From: Kineococcus endophyticus
Lineage (GTDB): Bacteria; Actinomycetota; Actinomycetes; Actinomycetales; Kineococcaceae
Length of the DNA: 64,000 nt
Assembly: GCF_040796495.1 (NCBI RefSeq)
Contig: NZ_JBFNQN010000001.1
Span: 372,001 to 436,000 of the forward strand
Reading direction: 5' to 3'
This document shows positions 7,104 through 16,054 of the stretch, piece after piece. Made by a program: the position numbers and the translations under genes. Each line of letters opens with the position of its first letter. Within the stretch, counting starts at the first letter, position 1. The notes beneath the pieces are model-generated. The model was not told where the DNA came from, did not search any database, and saw only the letters and a list, made by a program, of their open reading frames with translations.

Positions 7104-8330
7104 GTGAGCCGCCGGCAACTGGTCCGCCCCGACCCCTCCACCGGGTGGGGCCTGGACGACGACGACACCGGGTGCACGGTGCTGCACGTCGACATGGACG
7201 CGTTCTACGCCTCCGTGGAGCTGCTGCGCCGGCCCGACCTCGTCGGCACCCCCGTCATCGTCGGCGGGGGCGACCGCGGCGTCGTGCTGTCGGCCACCTA
7301 CGAGGCCCGTCGGTACGGCGTCCACGCCGCGATGCCGATGGCCCGCGCCCGCCGCCTGTGCCCGACCGCGACCGTCCTCGTGCCCCACCACGAGGACTAC
7401 GCGCGGATCTCGGCGGGTGTCATGGAGGCGTTCCGCTCGGTCACCCCCGTCGTCGAACCGCTCAGCCTCGACGAGGCGTTCCTCGACGTGTCCGGCGCGG
7501 TCCGCCGGCTCGGCAGTCCCGCCCGGATCGGGCAGCTCCTGCGCGACCGGGTCGCCGACGAGCAGGGCATCACCTGCTCGGTCGGGGTGGCCTCGACGAA
7601 GTTCGTCGCCAAGCTGGCCTCCGGCGGCGCCAAGCCCGACGGCCTGCTGGTCGTCCCGCACGCCCAGACGGTCGCCTTCCTGCACGCCCTGCCCGTCGAG
7701 GCGCTGTGGGGGGTCGGTGAGCGCACCGCCGAGGCGCTGGGGCGGCTCGGGCTGCGCACGGTCGCCGACATCGCCCACACCCCCGTCACCACGCTGGTCC
7801 GCGGGCTGGGGGAGGCGACCGGCCGGCACCTGCACGCCCTGGCCTGGGGGCGGGACGAGCGGCGCGTCGTCGCCTCGGTCCCCGAACGCAGCATCGGTTC
7901 GGAGGAGACGTTCCCCCGCGACGTCGACGACCCCCGCTACGTGCACCGCGAGCTGCTGCGCCTGGCCGAACGGACCGCCTCCCGGGCCCGGGCGCAGGGG
8001 ATGGCCGGACGGACGGTCGTCCTGAAGGTGCGCTTCGCCGACTTCACGACGATCACCCGGTCCCGCACCCTGCGCGAACGCACCGACGTGACGCGGGAGA
8101 TCCACGCCACCGCCCGGGACCTCTTCGACGCCCTGGCCCTGGACCGGGCCCGGTTGCGGCTCGTCGGGGTCCGGCTGGAGGGGCTGGCGGACTCGGCGAC
8201 GGCGCCGCGCCAGCTGGTCCTGGGGGAGCGCGCCCACGGCTGGCGCGACGCCGACGGCGCCGTGGACCGGGCCGGCGCCCGCTTCGGTGCCGGCAGTGTG
8301 AGACCTGCCACCCTCCTGACCCGCCGTTGA
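7104..8330 (+). CDS. dinB: DNA polymerase IV (Y family)
   Basis: A 408-residue translesion polymerase. The two catalytic acidic motifs are intact: HVDMDAFYASVE (Asp30) and LSLDEAFLDVS (Asp123, Glu124). SVGVASTKFVAKLAS and the thumb helix-hairpin-helix LWGVGERTAEALGRLGL follow, and the little-finger domain occupies about 255-365. The C-terminus ends in an Arg/Ala-rich tail without an obvious QLxLF-type clamp motif, although RQLVLG at about 369 could serve. The start is GTG, 33 bases after the methyltransferase. It closes the SOS-box block, and no separate imuB-like inactive Y polymerase is present. Confidence 0.93.
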   Translation: MSRRQLVRPDPSTGWGLDDDDTGCTVLHVDMDAFYASVELLRRPDLVGTPVIVGGGDRGVVLSATYEARRYGVHAAMPMARARRLCPTATVLVPHHEDYARISAGVMEAFRSVTPVVEPLSLDEAFLDVSGAVRRLGSPARIGQLLRDRVADEQGITCSVGVASTKFVAKLASGGAKPDGLLVVPHAQTVAFLHALPVEALWGVGERTAEALGRLGLRTVADIAHTPVTTLVRGLGEATGRHLHALAWGRDERRVVASVPERSIGSEETFPRDVDDPRYVHRELLRLAERTASRARAQGMAGRTVVLKVRFADFTTITRSRTLRERTDVTREIHATARDLFDALALDRARLRLVGVRLEGLADSATAPRQLVLGERAHGWRDADGAVDRAGARFGAGSVRPATLLTRR

Positions 8331-8542
8331 GGGAGAGCCCGACCGCCCACTCGGACGGCGCACGCCTCTGACCTGCGGTGGAACCGGGGACGACCCTGCG
8401 TCGTTCTCCCGTTCGAGGGACGAGACACGCCAACTGCGCCACAGCACGACCTCGTGTGAGGGACGATGTGGTAAGTCGAGTTTCGCCCATCGCCGCGGGG
8501 TCGTAGTCTTGAACAACAACGTGCGCACGCCAGGAGGTACAG

Positions 8543-8941
8543 GTGCCGCTCTCGGAACATGAGCAGCGTCTGCTCGAGCAGATGGAACGTGCGCTGTCCG
8601 CGGACGATCCCAAGTTCGCCAGCGCCATGAAGGGTTCCCGCCACGGACGCGCCGCCAGACGTCGCCTCCTCATCGGCATCGCTGCCGTCGTGGTGGGTCT
8701 CGTGCTCCTCATCATCGGGGCAAGCACGAGTCAGATCTGGCTGGGGGCGGGCGGTTTCATCGTCATGCTCGCCGGCACGATCTGGGCCTTCTCACCGGCA
8801 CGGGGGACGACCGGTGCGGCCGCCGGGCAGCCTCCCACCACGGGCGCTCCGCGCCCGCCGCGGACGGGGAAGCCGCGGCGGAGCGGATCGTTCATGGAGC
8901 GTCTCGAACAGCGCTGGGACCGCCGACGCGGTCAGTGGTGA
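8543..8941 (+). CDS. DUF3040 family membrane protein
   Basis: This 132-residue protein opens with PLSEHEQRLLEQMERAL, the DUF3040 signature, followed by DPKFASAM. Two membrane segments occur at about 42-61 (LLIGIAAVVVGLVLLIIGAS) and 67-84 (WLGAGGFIVMLAGTIWAF). The tail is rich in Pro, Arg and Gly. Function is unknown, though the gene is common in actinobacteria between Pol IV and the mra region. The GTG start has a very strong AGGAGGT. TAGTCT at 8504-8509 is a possible -10 box for its own promoter. Confidence 0.88.
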   Translation: MPLSEHEQRLLEQMERALSADDPKFASAMKGSRHGRAARRRLLIGIAAVVVGLVLLIIGASTSQIWLGAGGFIVMLAGTIWAFSPARGTTGAAAGQPPTTGAPRPPRTGKPRRSGSFMERLEQRWDRRRGQW

Positions 8942-8950
8942 ACTCGTCCT

Positions 8951-9080
8951 CACCGCCCGCGCGGCGGTGAGACCGGAACGGGCGTCGTGGAGCCATCCAC
9001 GGCGCCCGTTCCACGTTCCGCGTCAGCACGCCCCGGCGCAACGACGAAGGGCCCGTCCACCCGGACGGGCCCTTCGTCGT
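8951..9080. terminator. Three stacked hairpins between convergent genes
   Basis: Three inverted repeats fill the gap between the DUF3040 gene and the convergent transglutaminase gene. The first is CACCGCC/GGCGGTG (8951-8969). The second is a 10-bp outer stem GGAACGGGCG/CGCCCGTTCC (8975-9012) with a 6-bp inner stem. The third is a perfect 18-bp stem with a 4-base loop (9041-9058 with 9063-9080). The last is strong on both strands and probably terminates both transcripts. No T tract follows, which is usual at this GC content. Confidence 0.75.
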
Positions 9081-9123
9081 GCCGGAACGTCGTGCCGGCC
9101 CGTCCCCCAGGGACGCCCGGACC

Positions 9124-11433
9124 TCAGTCGCGGTCCCACCAGTCCAGCAGGCGCCGCACGCCTGCCAGGGGGAAGAGCCGGGCCCGCCAGCGCACCCACC
9201 GCGGCCGCTCGGCGGCGACCGCCTCGACGACGACGTCGACGTCCGCGCGGACGAGCCGGCCCACCTGCCGGTCGGTGCGCTGGTCCACCAGCACCCCACC
9301 GGCCGGCCTCGACCCCGATCCGAAGCGGGCGCTCTCCACCGCCGACCGCAGGCGGGTGAGCTGGTCGGCTGCGGCCGACCCGGAACCGGTGAACTCCGAC
9401 AGGCTGGTCGCCCGCTGCCGCGGGGTCGTCGACGCCGGCCAGCTGACCCCGAGGTCGTGGACCCGGTCGTCGAGCTCGGCCCACGCCGCCTCCGCCGACG
9501 ACGGAGCGTCCGCCACCCCCGCCCAGCGGCGCCGGGCCAGCCACGCCGTCGACGCCCACGGGGTGAGCAGCGCCACGACCAGGAGCAGGGCCCCCAGGAT
9601 CCAGCCCCACGGCAGGGCCAGGAAGCGGTCCCACCCGGTGGGGGCGGCCGCCGTCGCCGCGTCCGTGGCACTCGTCGTGCTGGTGCTCGAGGTTGCGCTG
9701 GGGGCGGCACTGGGCTGCTGAGGAGCGAGGGAACCCGTCTGCCCCGGCGTCGGAGGGGCCACCGCCTGAGCCGGCACCGAGTACCCCGGGGACTGACCGG
9801 TGCGGGTGGCCGGCGTCGGCTCGAACCGCACCCAGCCCACGCCCTCGAAGAACAGCTCCGGCCAGGCGTGCGCGTCCTGCGCGCTGATCCGCCAGCGGTC
9901 CGGCGTGCCGTCCTGGCCGGACTGCGTCTCCTGCCCCGGCAGGAAGCCGATGGCCACGCGGGCGGGGATGTTCAACGAACGCGCCATGACCGCCATGGCC
10001 GAGGCGAACTGCACGCAGAACCCGGACTTCTCCGACAGGAACGTCGCGACCGCGTCGGTCCCGCCGTCGTTCGGGGCGGTGGTGGAGTAGGTGAAGCCGC
10101 CGCTGGAGCGGAAGTACCGCTGCAGCAGCGCGGCCCTCTCGTAGTCGTCGCGAGCCCCCGCGGTCACCTGGCGGGCGGTGTCGCCGACCACGGCGGGCAT
10201 CTGCGGCAGCTTGGTGTACCGCTCCTGGATGTCGCCGGGCGCCGCCGGGGCCGCCCGCAGCTCCTCCTCCGTCGGCTGCACCTCCAGGTGGGTCACGGTG
10301 TAGGACCGGCCGCGGGTGGTCTCCCCGTCGCCGACGACGTTCAGGCTGTCCGTCTCGTACAGCCAGTCCCCGGTGATGTCGACGCGCAGCGCCGGGTAGG
10401 GCAGCGGCAGGTACGTCTGGTCCAGGCCCCGGACCGAGATCTCCGTGGTCCGGACCACCGAGGCGTTCCGGACGGCGTCCGAGAGCCCGGGGGCGGGGCT
10501 GAGCCCGTCCTGCACCCGCTGCCGGCGCGGGATGTCGGCGCCCGTGCTCGGGGCCCAGGTCTCCCCGTCGAAGACGTCGGCCGTCACGATCCGCAGCGGC
10601 GCAGGGTCCGGCTCGTCCGTCGTGTACGTGACGATCGTGGCGTCCGACCGGGCGCCCAGGGACGCCTTGAGGTTGAGGATCGGGTTGATGACGGCGATCG
10701 TGTCGCCGGGCCCGGTGTCGATCGTCAGCGGGCGTTCGTCCAGCCCCGGCACCGCGGCCGGGACGGCGACGGCCGCGACGAGGGCGATGGCCGCCGTGGC
10801 GCTCGCGGTCACGCCCGCCACCGACCGGCCGCCGGACCTGCTGCCGGACGCGCTGCGCGCGCGGCGGGCGGGGGAGCGTCGGTCGCCGGCCAGCAGCACG
10901 AGGTAGGGCACCCCGGCCAGCACGAACGCGAAGGCCCCCGAGCCACCCGGAGCGAGGGCCAGCGGGACGGCCATGACCGCCAGCAGCGGGACCCCGGCGA
11001 GCGCCGGGCGTCGCAGGGTCACCGCGAAGAGGTCGACGGCGAAGGCGACGAGACCGGCGCCGGCGACGAGCAGCAGCCGGAGCCCGCGCAGGTCGACGGC
11101 GGGGACGCTGTACCGCTGGATGACCTGCACGCCGTCGGTGGCCAGCTGGACGATCCGGTCGACGGTGCCCGGCGTCGGGACGATCCCGAACAGCGCGGTC
11201 CCGCCGCTGAAGAGCAGGACGACGACGAGGAGGACGACGACGGCCTGGACCGCGACGGCCAGCCCCGGCCGGTGGAACAGGCCCCGGACGAGCAACCCGG
11301 CGCCGGCCACGGCGCAGACCATCCCCAGGGCGCCGACGAGCCAGCCCGAGGAGACGACGAGCGGGTGCAGCGTCACGACGGCGGCGGCGCTCGCCGCGGC
11401 GGCCCACAGGGCGGTCCGGGCACTGCGGGTCAC
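9124..11433 (-). CDS. Membrane transglutaminase-like protein (TgpA type)
   Basis: A 769-residue protein with about six N-terminal membrane helices (first ~200 residues; DUF3488-like), a large outside region, a further helix near 610-630 and a cytoplasmic tail. The transglutaminase core shows the triad region: Cys about 473 in SGFCVQFASAMAVMARSLNIPAR and His about 522 in DAHAWPELFFEGVGWVRFEPTP, with the Asp expected shortly after. It is the third gene of a MoxR-DUF58-transglutaminase operon, and its ATG overlaps the DUF58 stop by four bases. Such operons are thought to assemble or modify cell-surface proteins; the substrate here is unknown. Confidence 0.9.
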   Translation of the reverse strand: MTRSARTALWAAAASAAAVVTLHPLVVSSGWLVGALGMVCAVAGAGLLVRGLFHRPGLAVAVQAVVVLLVVVLLFSGGTALFGIVPTPGTVDRIVQLATDGVQVIQRYSVPAVDLRGLRLLLVAGAGLVAFAVDLFAVTLRRPALAGVPLLAVMAVPLALAPGGSGAFAFVLAGVPYLVLLAGDRRSPARRARSASGSRSGGRSVAGVTASATAAIALVAAVAVPAAVPGLDERPLTIDTGPGDTIAVINPILNLKASLGARSDATIVTYTTDEPDPAPLRIVTADVFDGETWAPSTGADIPRRQRVQDGLSPAPGLSDAVRNASVVRTTEISVRGLDQTYLPLPYPALRVDITGDWLYETDSLNVVGDGETTRGRSYTVTHLEVQPTEEELRAAPAAPGDIQERYTKLPQMPAVVGDTARQVTAGARDDYERAALLQRYFRSSGGFTYSTTAPNDGGTDAVATFLSEKSGFCVQFASAMAVMARSLNIPARVAIGFLPGQETQSGQDGTPDRWRISAQDAHAWPELFFEGVGWVRFEPTPATRTGQSPGYSVPAQAVAPPTPGQTGSLAPQQPSAAPSATSSTSTTSATDAATAAAPTGWDRFLALPWGWILGALLLVVALLTPWASTAWLARRRWAGVADAPSSAEAAWAELDDRVHDLGVSWPASTTPRQRATSLSEFTGSGSAAADQLTRLRSAVESARFGSGSRPAGGVLVDQRTDRQVGRLVRADVDVVVEAVAAERPRWVRWRARLFPLAGVRRLLDWWDRD

Positions 11434-12737
11434 GACGGGACCTCCCTGGTGGACGGGGCGGGCGAGTGGTGGCCCCGGGCGTCGACGCGCGTCAGGCGCG
11501 CCCAGACGTCGGGGACGGCGTCCGCGGGGCCGGCGACGGCGGTCCGCCAGCCCGCACGGGCCAGCACGAGGCGGGCGCGTTCGAGGCGTGCGGGCCCGGC
11601 CTCGGCCGCGCCCTCGCCGGAGTCCCGCGGCGCGGGGGCGGAGGCCCAGTCGTCCGTCCGCAGCAGCACCGCCAGGGCGGGCACCCCGAGGGGGCGCGCC
11701 GCGAGCAGCGGCGCGACGTCGTCCTCGTCCACATCACCGAGGAAGGCCACGAGCAGCGTCGCCTCGGCGCGTCCCAGTTCGGTGACGGACCGGGCCAGGC
11801 CGTCGGGGGCTCCGGGGCGCAACCGGGCGAGCGAGCGCATGAGCCCGCGCACCGACGACGTCTCGTCCAGCTCGCGCGGCGGGTCGTAGGTGCCGTCGTG
11901 CAGGAGGCGGACGCGGTGACGACGTCGCTGGAGGTGGGAGGCCGCCGAGGCCGCCGCGCTGATGGCCCACTCGAGGGAGGAGCCGGCACCACGACCGCGG
12001 TGCGCGCCCTCGCGCGTGTCCAGCAGGACGACGACGTCCGGCCGGCCCGGGTGCTCGTCGGACCGCACCATGACCGCGCCGCGGCGAGCGGTGGAACGCC
12101 AGTGCACGCGCCGCAGGTCGTCGCCGATGCGGTACTCGCGGATGGACACGTCGTCCGGTGCCGCGGCCGCCGACGCGCTGGCCGAGGACCCGCGGGCGCC
12201 ACCGAGCTCGCCCAGGGTGAGCTCGGTGAGGGGGTGGACACGGGGGAGCACGTCGAGCACGACCGGTTCCCCCAGGACGCGGCGGGCCCGGACGAGACCG
12301 AAGACGTCGCCTGCGACGACGGTGGCGGGCCCGAGGGCGTAGGAGCCGCGGACCTCCGATCTCACCCTGTACTCCAGGTCGAGGGTCTCGCCCTCGCGCA
12401 ACCGTGGCACGGGGAGACGGGCCGTCCCGCCGAGGGCCAGGGGGGCGGCGTCCTCGACGACGAGGCGCACCCCGGCCCGAGCCCGGCCCAGCACCGAGAG
12501 CCGCACGCTGCTCGCGACGCCGGCCTCGACGAGCTCGTCCTTCGACCTCGACACCAGCTCGAGGGTCCTCACCGCACGACCGGTGGACCACACCGCGACG
12601 AGGACCAGCACGACGAGGAGCACGCCGATGCGCAGGATGTCGCGCTGGCCGAGGGCCGGGCCCCCGACGAGCGCCACGAGACCGACCGCGGAGAACGCCC
12701 ACCCGCGGGCCGTGGGGCGGGCGCCGCCGTACCTCAC
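11430..12737 (-). CDS. DUF58 domain protein
   Basis: A 435-residue protein. Two membrane helices lie near the N-terminus (WAFSAVGLVALVGG and IGVLLVVLVLVAVW). The DUF58 core follows, with the signature IREYRIGDDLRRVHWRSTARRGAVMVRSDE at about 215-245, and then a von Willebrand A-like fold (VVVLLDTREG). These proteins pair with MoxR AAA+ ATPases. The gene starts with ATG 10 bases after the moxR stop and overlaps the transglutaminase gene by four bases, so all three are co-transcribed. The exact task is unknown. Confidence 0.9.
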   Translation of the reverse strand: MRYGGARPTARGWAFSAVGLVALVGGPALGQRDILRIGVLLVVLVLVAVWSTGRAVRTLELVSRSKDELVEAGVASSVRLSVLGRARAGVRLVVEDAAPLALGGTARLPVPRLREGETLDLEYRVRSEVRGSYALGPATVVAGDVFGLVRARRVLGEPVVLDVLPRVHPLTELTLGELGGARGSSASASAAAAPDDVSIREYRIGDDLRRVHWRSTARRGAVMVRSDEHPGRPDVVVLLDTREGAHRGRGAGSSLEWAISAAASAASHLQRRRHRVRLLHDGTYDPPRELDETSSVRGLMRSLARLRPGAPDGLARSVTELGRAEATLLVAFLGDVDEDDVAPLLAARPLGVPALAVLLRTDDWASAPAPRDSGEGAAEAGPARLERARLVLARAGWRTAVAGPADAVPDVWARLTRVDARGHHSPAPSTREVPS

Positions 12738-12747
12738 CGGGACCTGC

Positions 12748-13767
12748 TCACCGCGGCGAGGGGAGCGCCGTGGTGCGGAGCACGTCCGTCACGACGTCGG
12801 CGCCGTCCCGGCCGGCGAGCAGCGCGTCGGCGGTCAGCAGGAGGCGGTGGGCGACGACGGGGACCGCGAGGGCCTGGACGTCGTCGGGCAGCACGTGGTC
12901 CCGGCCCTCCAGCGCCGCCCGGGAGCGGGCCGTGCGCAGGAGGTGCAGGGCCGCGCGCGGCGAGGCGCCGAGTCGCAGGTCCGGGTGGGTCCGGGTGCGG
13001 CGCACCAGGTCCACGACGTACTGCTTGAGCGCCTCGGCGGCGTGGACGCCGCGCACGGCCCGCGACAGGGCCCGCACCTCGGCGACGTCGACGACGGGCC
13101 GGACGGCGTCCAGGGGTGCGGTCGCCCCGTGCTCGCTGAGCATCGTGAGCTCGGCGTCGGCCGAGGGGTACCCCATGGAGATCCGGGCCGTGAACCGGTC
13201 CCGCTGGGCTTCGGGCAGCGGGTAGGTCCCGTCCATCTCGACGGGGTTCTGCGTCGCGAAGACGATGAACGGCCGGTCGAGCTGCCAGGTGGTCCCGTCG
13301 ACCGTGACCTGACCCTCCTCCATGCACTCCAGGAGCGCCGACTGCGTCTTGGGGGAGGCGCGGTTGATCTCGTCGCCGATGACGACGTTGGCGAAGACGG
13401 CGCCGGGGCGGAACTCGAAGGCCGCCCGCTCCTGGTTCCAGATGCTGGAGCCCGTGACGTCGCTGGGGAGCAGGTCCGGGGTGAACTGGATGCGCCGGAC
13501 GGTCCCGTCGATGGCGCGGGCGAGCGACTTGGCGAGCATCGTCTTCCCGACCCCGGGAACGTCCTCGACCAGCAGGTGCCCCTCGGCGAAGAGCACCGTG
13601 AGCGCGAGCCGCACCGTGTCGTCCTTGCCCTGGATGACGCGGTCGACGGTGACGGCGAGCTCGTCGGCGACGGTGCGCAACCTCTCGAGCGCAGCGGGGA
13701 GCTCCTGCGGATCCAGGGCCACCGGCTCGGCGGGGTGGCTGCCCGGAAGTGCGCTCGTCGTGGTCAC
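12748..13767 (-). CDS. MoxR family AAA+ ATPase
   Basis: A 339-residue chaperone-like ATPase. It has Walker A VPGVGKT, the MoxR hallmarks IQFTPDLLPSDVTG and FEFRPGAVFANVVIGDEINRA (Walker B), sensor 1 FATQNP, and the arginine-finger region LPEAQRDRF, with a C-terminal lid. The GTG at 13767 is chosen because GAGGGAGACGAGGG precedes it; the open frame extends 39 codons upstream but that part is Arg/Gly-rich and unlike the family. It is the first gene of the three-gene minus-strand operon and is divergent from mraZ. Confidence 0.92.
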   Translation of the reverse strand: MTTTSALPGSHPAEPVALDPQELPAALERLRTVADELAVTVDRVIQGKDDTVRLALTVLFAEGHLLVEDVPGVGKTMLAKSLARAIDGTVRRIQFTPDLLPSDVTGSSIWNQERAAFEFRPGAVFANVVIGDEINRASPKTQSALLECMEEGQVTVDGTTWQLDRPFIVFATQNPVEMDGTYPLPEAQRDRFTARISMGYPSADAELTMLSEHGATAPLDAVRPVVDVAEVRALSRAVRGVHAAEALKQYVVDLVRRTRTHPDLRLGASPRAALHLLRTARSRAALEGRDHVLPDDVQALAVPVVAHRLLLTADALLAGRDGADVVTDVLRTTALPSPR

Positions 13768-14149
13768 GTGCCCTCGTCTCCCTCGGTGGACGTCGCGAGT
13801 TCGAACGTCCGTCCCCGGCGCCCGGTGCCCCGGACGCGGGCCGCGACCGACCTGCGACCGGGCACCTGTGCCGGACGCCCCCACTCTGCCCCACGGTGCA
13901 CCCCCTGCGCCCGTTCACCGGCGAGCTGCCCGGCCCTACCCGGCCCCACTTCCCTCCACCGGCGGCCCCCCACGACGCGTGGTGGAGCCTCCGTGGCCCC
14001 CGGACACCCGCGGCGGGGCCCCTCGAGGCCGCCGAACGGCATGTGCACCGCGTGACGGAACGGTGGGGGTCCAGACCTCCTCCACTGCCCTCCACCGCTC
14101 TGACCTGCGTCGACACCGCAGTCATCCCGTCACTCTCGGTGGATACACG

Positions 14150-14177
14150 TTGACGGTGGAGGAAAGTGGAGTACCGT
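14150..14177 (+). promoter_or_regulatory. mraZ / dcw promoter
   Basis: TTGACG (14150-14155) and TACCGT (14172-14177) are spaced by 16 bases. The start of transcription would fall near 14184, about 70 bases before mraZ. The GTGGAG repeats overlap the spacer and the -10 element. Confidence 0.55.
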
Positions 14178-14181
14178 GGAG
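14156..14181 (+). promoter_or_regulatory. Probable MraZ operator (three GTGGAG repeats)
   Basis: GTGGAG occurs at 14156, 14166 and 14176, exactly one helical turn apart, with a degenerate copy GTGGAT at 14139. MraZ proteins are known to bind short direct repeats spaced by about 10 bases upstream of their own genes. The position over the core promoter suggests autorepression; this is inference. Confidence 0.65.
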
Positions 14182-14253
14182 GAGTGCGGTCCACAGGGGG
14201 CCGGACGCGAGGACTCGACGACGGACGACTGACCGTTCCGGTGGGGGTGCGCG

Positions 14254-14685
14254 GTGTTCCTGGGCACCCACACACCCCGGCTGGACGACAAGGGTCGGCT
14301 GATCCTCCCGGCGCGCTTCCGGGACCAGCTGCTCGACGGTCTGGTCATCACCCGGGGGCAGGACCGCTGCCTCTACCTCTTCCCCATGCAGGAGTTCGGC
14401 CGGATGCACGAGGAGCTGCGGCAGGCGCCGCTCACCAACAAGGAGGCGCGCGACTACCAGCGCGTCTTCCTGTCGGGTGCCTCGAACGAGGTGCCGGACA
14501 AGCAGGGTCGGTTCACCGTCCCGCCGCTGCTGCGCCAGTACGCGGGCCTCGACCGCGACGTCGCCGTCATCGGCGCCGGCAGTCGCGTCGAGATGTGGGA
14601 CCTGCCGACCTGGGAGGCCTACCTCGAGGGGGCCGAGACGGCCTTCGCGGAACGGAGCGAGGAGGTCCTCCCGGGGATCCTCTGA
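14254..14685 (+). CDS. mraZ: Transcriptional regulator MraZ
   Basis: A 143-residue AbrB-like DNA-binding protein that forms a ring-shaped oligomer and controls the dcw cluster. Two copies of the repeat are clear: [24 protein letters not shown] at the N-terminus and [23 protein letters not shown] in the second half. The start is GTG at 14254 (VFLGTH). It is the first gene of the cluster and lies just downstream of repeated GTGGAG elements it probably binds. A 10-bp hairpin follows its stop codon. Confidence 0.96.
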   Translation: MFLGTHTPRLDDKGRLILPARFRDQLLDGLVITRGQDRCLYLFPMQEFGRMHEELRQAPLTNKEARDYQRVFLSGASNEVPDKQGRFTVPPLLRQYAGLDRDVAVIGAGSRVEMWDLPTWEAYLEGAETAFAERSEEVLPGIL

Positions 14686-14691
14686 TCCTCA

Positions 14692-14719
14692 CCCTCGAGT
14701 CGAGGTCGAGACTCGAGGG
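14692..14719 (+). terminator. Hairpin directly after mraZ
   Basis: CCCTCGAGTC (14692-14701) pairs perfectly with GACTCGAGGG (14710-14719) around an 8-base loop, seven bases after the mraZ stop. It could be a partial terminator or RNA-stability element that sets mraZ expression apart from rsmH. Confidence 0.45.
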
Positions 14720-14803
14720 CGCCGTCGGACGCGGCCTCCAGCCGCCCGGACCCGACGGTCCTGACGCCACTTCCCCGGTGCCAGGGCCGACGGGCACGAG
14801 CGG

Positions 14804-16054
14804 ATGGGGACCACGACCGACGGCGGGACCGGCAGACAGGTGGCGGCACGCGCAGCGGGGCACGACGACAGCGGGGCAGGGGGTGGGACGGTGGGTGGAC
14901 AGCACCCCTCCGCCGACGACCCCACCGGCGGCGAGCAGGGCGGACGGCCCGGCGCCCGCGCCGAGGAGGCCGCCGAGCGGCACGCCCCCGTCCTCCTCGA
15001 ACGCTGCACCGCCGTCCTCTCGCCCGCCCTGCAGCACCCCGGCGCGGTCAGCGTCGACCTCACGCTGGGCATGGGGGGCCACGCCGCCGAGCTCCTGCGC
15101 CGGCACCCCGGTCTGCGGCTCGTGGGCATGGACCGCGACCCCCAGGCGCTCGAGCTCGCCGGTCACCGCCTCCACGAGTTCGGCGACCGCGTGACCCTGG
15201 TGCACTCGGTCTCCGACCGCTTCACCGACGCCCTCGACGACCTCGGCCTGCAGACCGTCGACGCGGTGTTCCTCGACCTCGGGGTGTCCTCCCTGCAGCT
15301 CGACGCGGACGACCGGGGTTTCTCGTACGCGCGCGACACCCCGCTGGACATGCGCATGGACCCGACGACCGGCCCCACGGCCGCCGACGTCCTCAACACC
15401 TACTCGCACAGCGAGTTGACCCGCCTGCTGCGGACCTGGGGGGAGGAGAAGTTCGCGCCGCGGATCGCCTCGGCCGTCGTGCGCGAACGCGAGCGCGAAC
15501 CGTTCCGGAACTCGGCGCGGTTGGTGGACCTGGTGCGCGCCAACGTTCCTGCCGCCACCCGCCGCACCGGGGGAAACCCGGCCAAGCGGACGTTCCAGGC
15601 GTTGCGCATCGCCGTGAACGACGAGCTGGGCGTCGTGGAACGGACGTTGCCGGCCGCCTTCGAACGGCTCGCGCCGGACGGTCGCCTGGCCGTCCTGACG
15701 TTCCACTCCCTCGAGGACCGGATCACCAAGACCGTTCTGCGGCAACTGTCCTCGAGTTCCGCGCCGCCTGACCTCCCGTTCGTTCCGGCGGGTTCGGGAC
15801 CGCGCGCCGAACTCCTCACCCGCGGGGGCGAACAGGCCGACGAGGCCGAACTCGCCGAGAATCCGCGCGCCGCGTCGGCGCGCCTCCGCGCCGTGCGACG
15901 CCTGCCCGAGCAGGATCGAGCGAGTTCCAGCGGCCGCGCCGCGACCCGGAACCCCCGCCAACGCGACACCCCCGGCAGCACCCCCCGCCAGACCGACCGA
16001 CAGACCAGCCAGCTCGAGCCGGACCACGGCACGACCGACGGAAGGACGCCGTGA
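14804..16054 (+). CDS. rsmH: 16S rRNA (cytosine-1402-N4)-methyltransferase
   Basis: This enzyme methylates C1402 in the ribosomal P site using SAM. The conserved parts are [27 protein letters not shown] (motif I), [56 protein letters not shown] and [12 protein letters not shown]. The first ~55 residues and the last ~60 are low-complexity extensions. The ATG at 14804 gives 416 residues but has a weak Shine-Dalgarno; the in-frame GTG at 14891, behind GGGGTGGGA, is a good alternative. The stop overlaps the start of ftsL. Confidence 0.95.
   Translation: MGTTTDGGTGRQVAARAAGHDDSGAGGGTVGGQHPSADDPTGGEQGGRPGARAEEAAERHAPVLLERCTAVLSPALQHPGAVSVDLTLGMGGHAAELLRRHPGLRLVGMDRDPQALELAGHRLHEFGDRVTLVHSVSDRFTDALDDLGLQTVDAVFLDLGVSSLQLDADDRGFSYARDTPLDMRMDPTTGPTAADVLNTYSHSELTRLLRTWGEEKFAPRIASAVVREREREPFRNSARLVDLVRANVPAATRRTGGNPAKRTFQALRIAVNDELGVVERTLPAAFERLAPDGRLAVLTFHSLEDRITKTVLRQLSSSSAPPDLPFVPAGSGPRAELLTRGGEQADEAELAENPRAASARLRAVRRLPEQDRASSSGRAATRNPRQRDTPGSTPRQTDRQTSQLEPDHGTTDGRTP

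Larger units (their letters stand above)
13768..14253. other. Intergenic region between moxR and mraZ
   Basis: A 486-base gap between divergent units. The right 100 bases contain the mraZ promoter and its GTGGAG repeats. About 60 bases to the left, on the opposite strand, is a further pair of the same hexamer at 10-base spacing. The left 280 bases hold the leader and promoter of the moxR operon; I cannot identify its core elements. Open frames here are Pro/Arg-rich and not credible genes. Confidence 0.6.

Noticed and set aside
9079-11889. Plus-strand open frame of 936 codons
   Set aside because: It is opposite the transglutaminase and DUF58 genes and consists of Gly/Arg/Pro/Ala/Asp-rich sequence, as expected for an antisense frame in GC-rich DNA.
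13795-13810. TTCGAAC near moxR as a second SOS box
   Set aside because: Only one half-site is present; the other arm of TCGAAC-N4-GTTCGA is missing.
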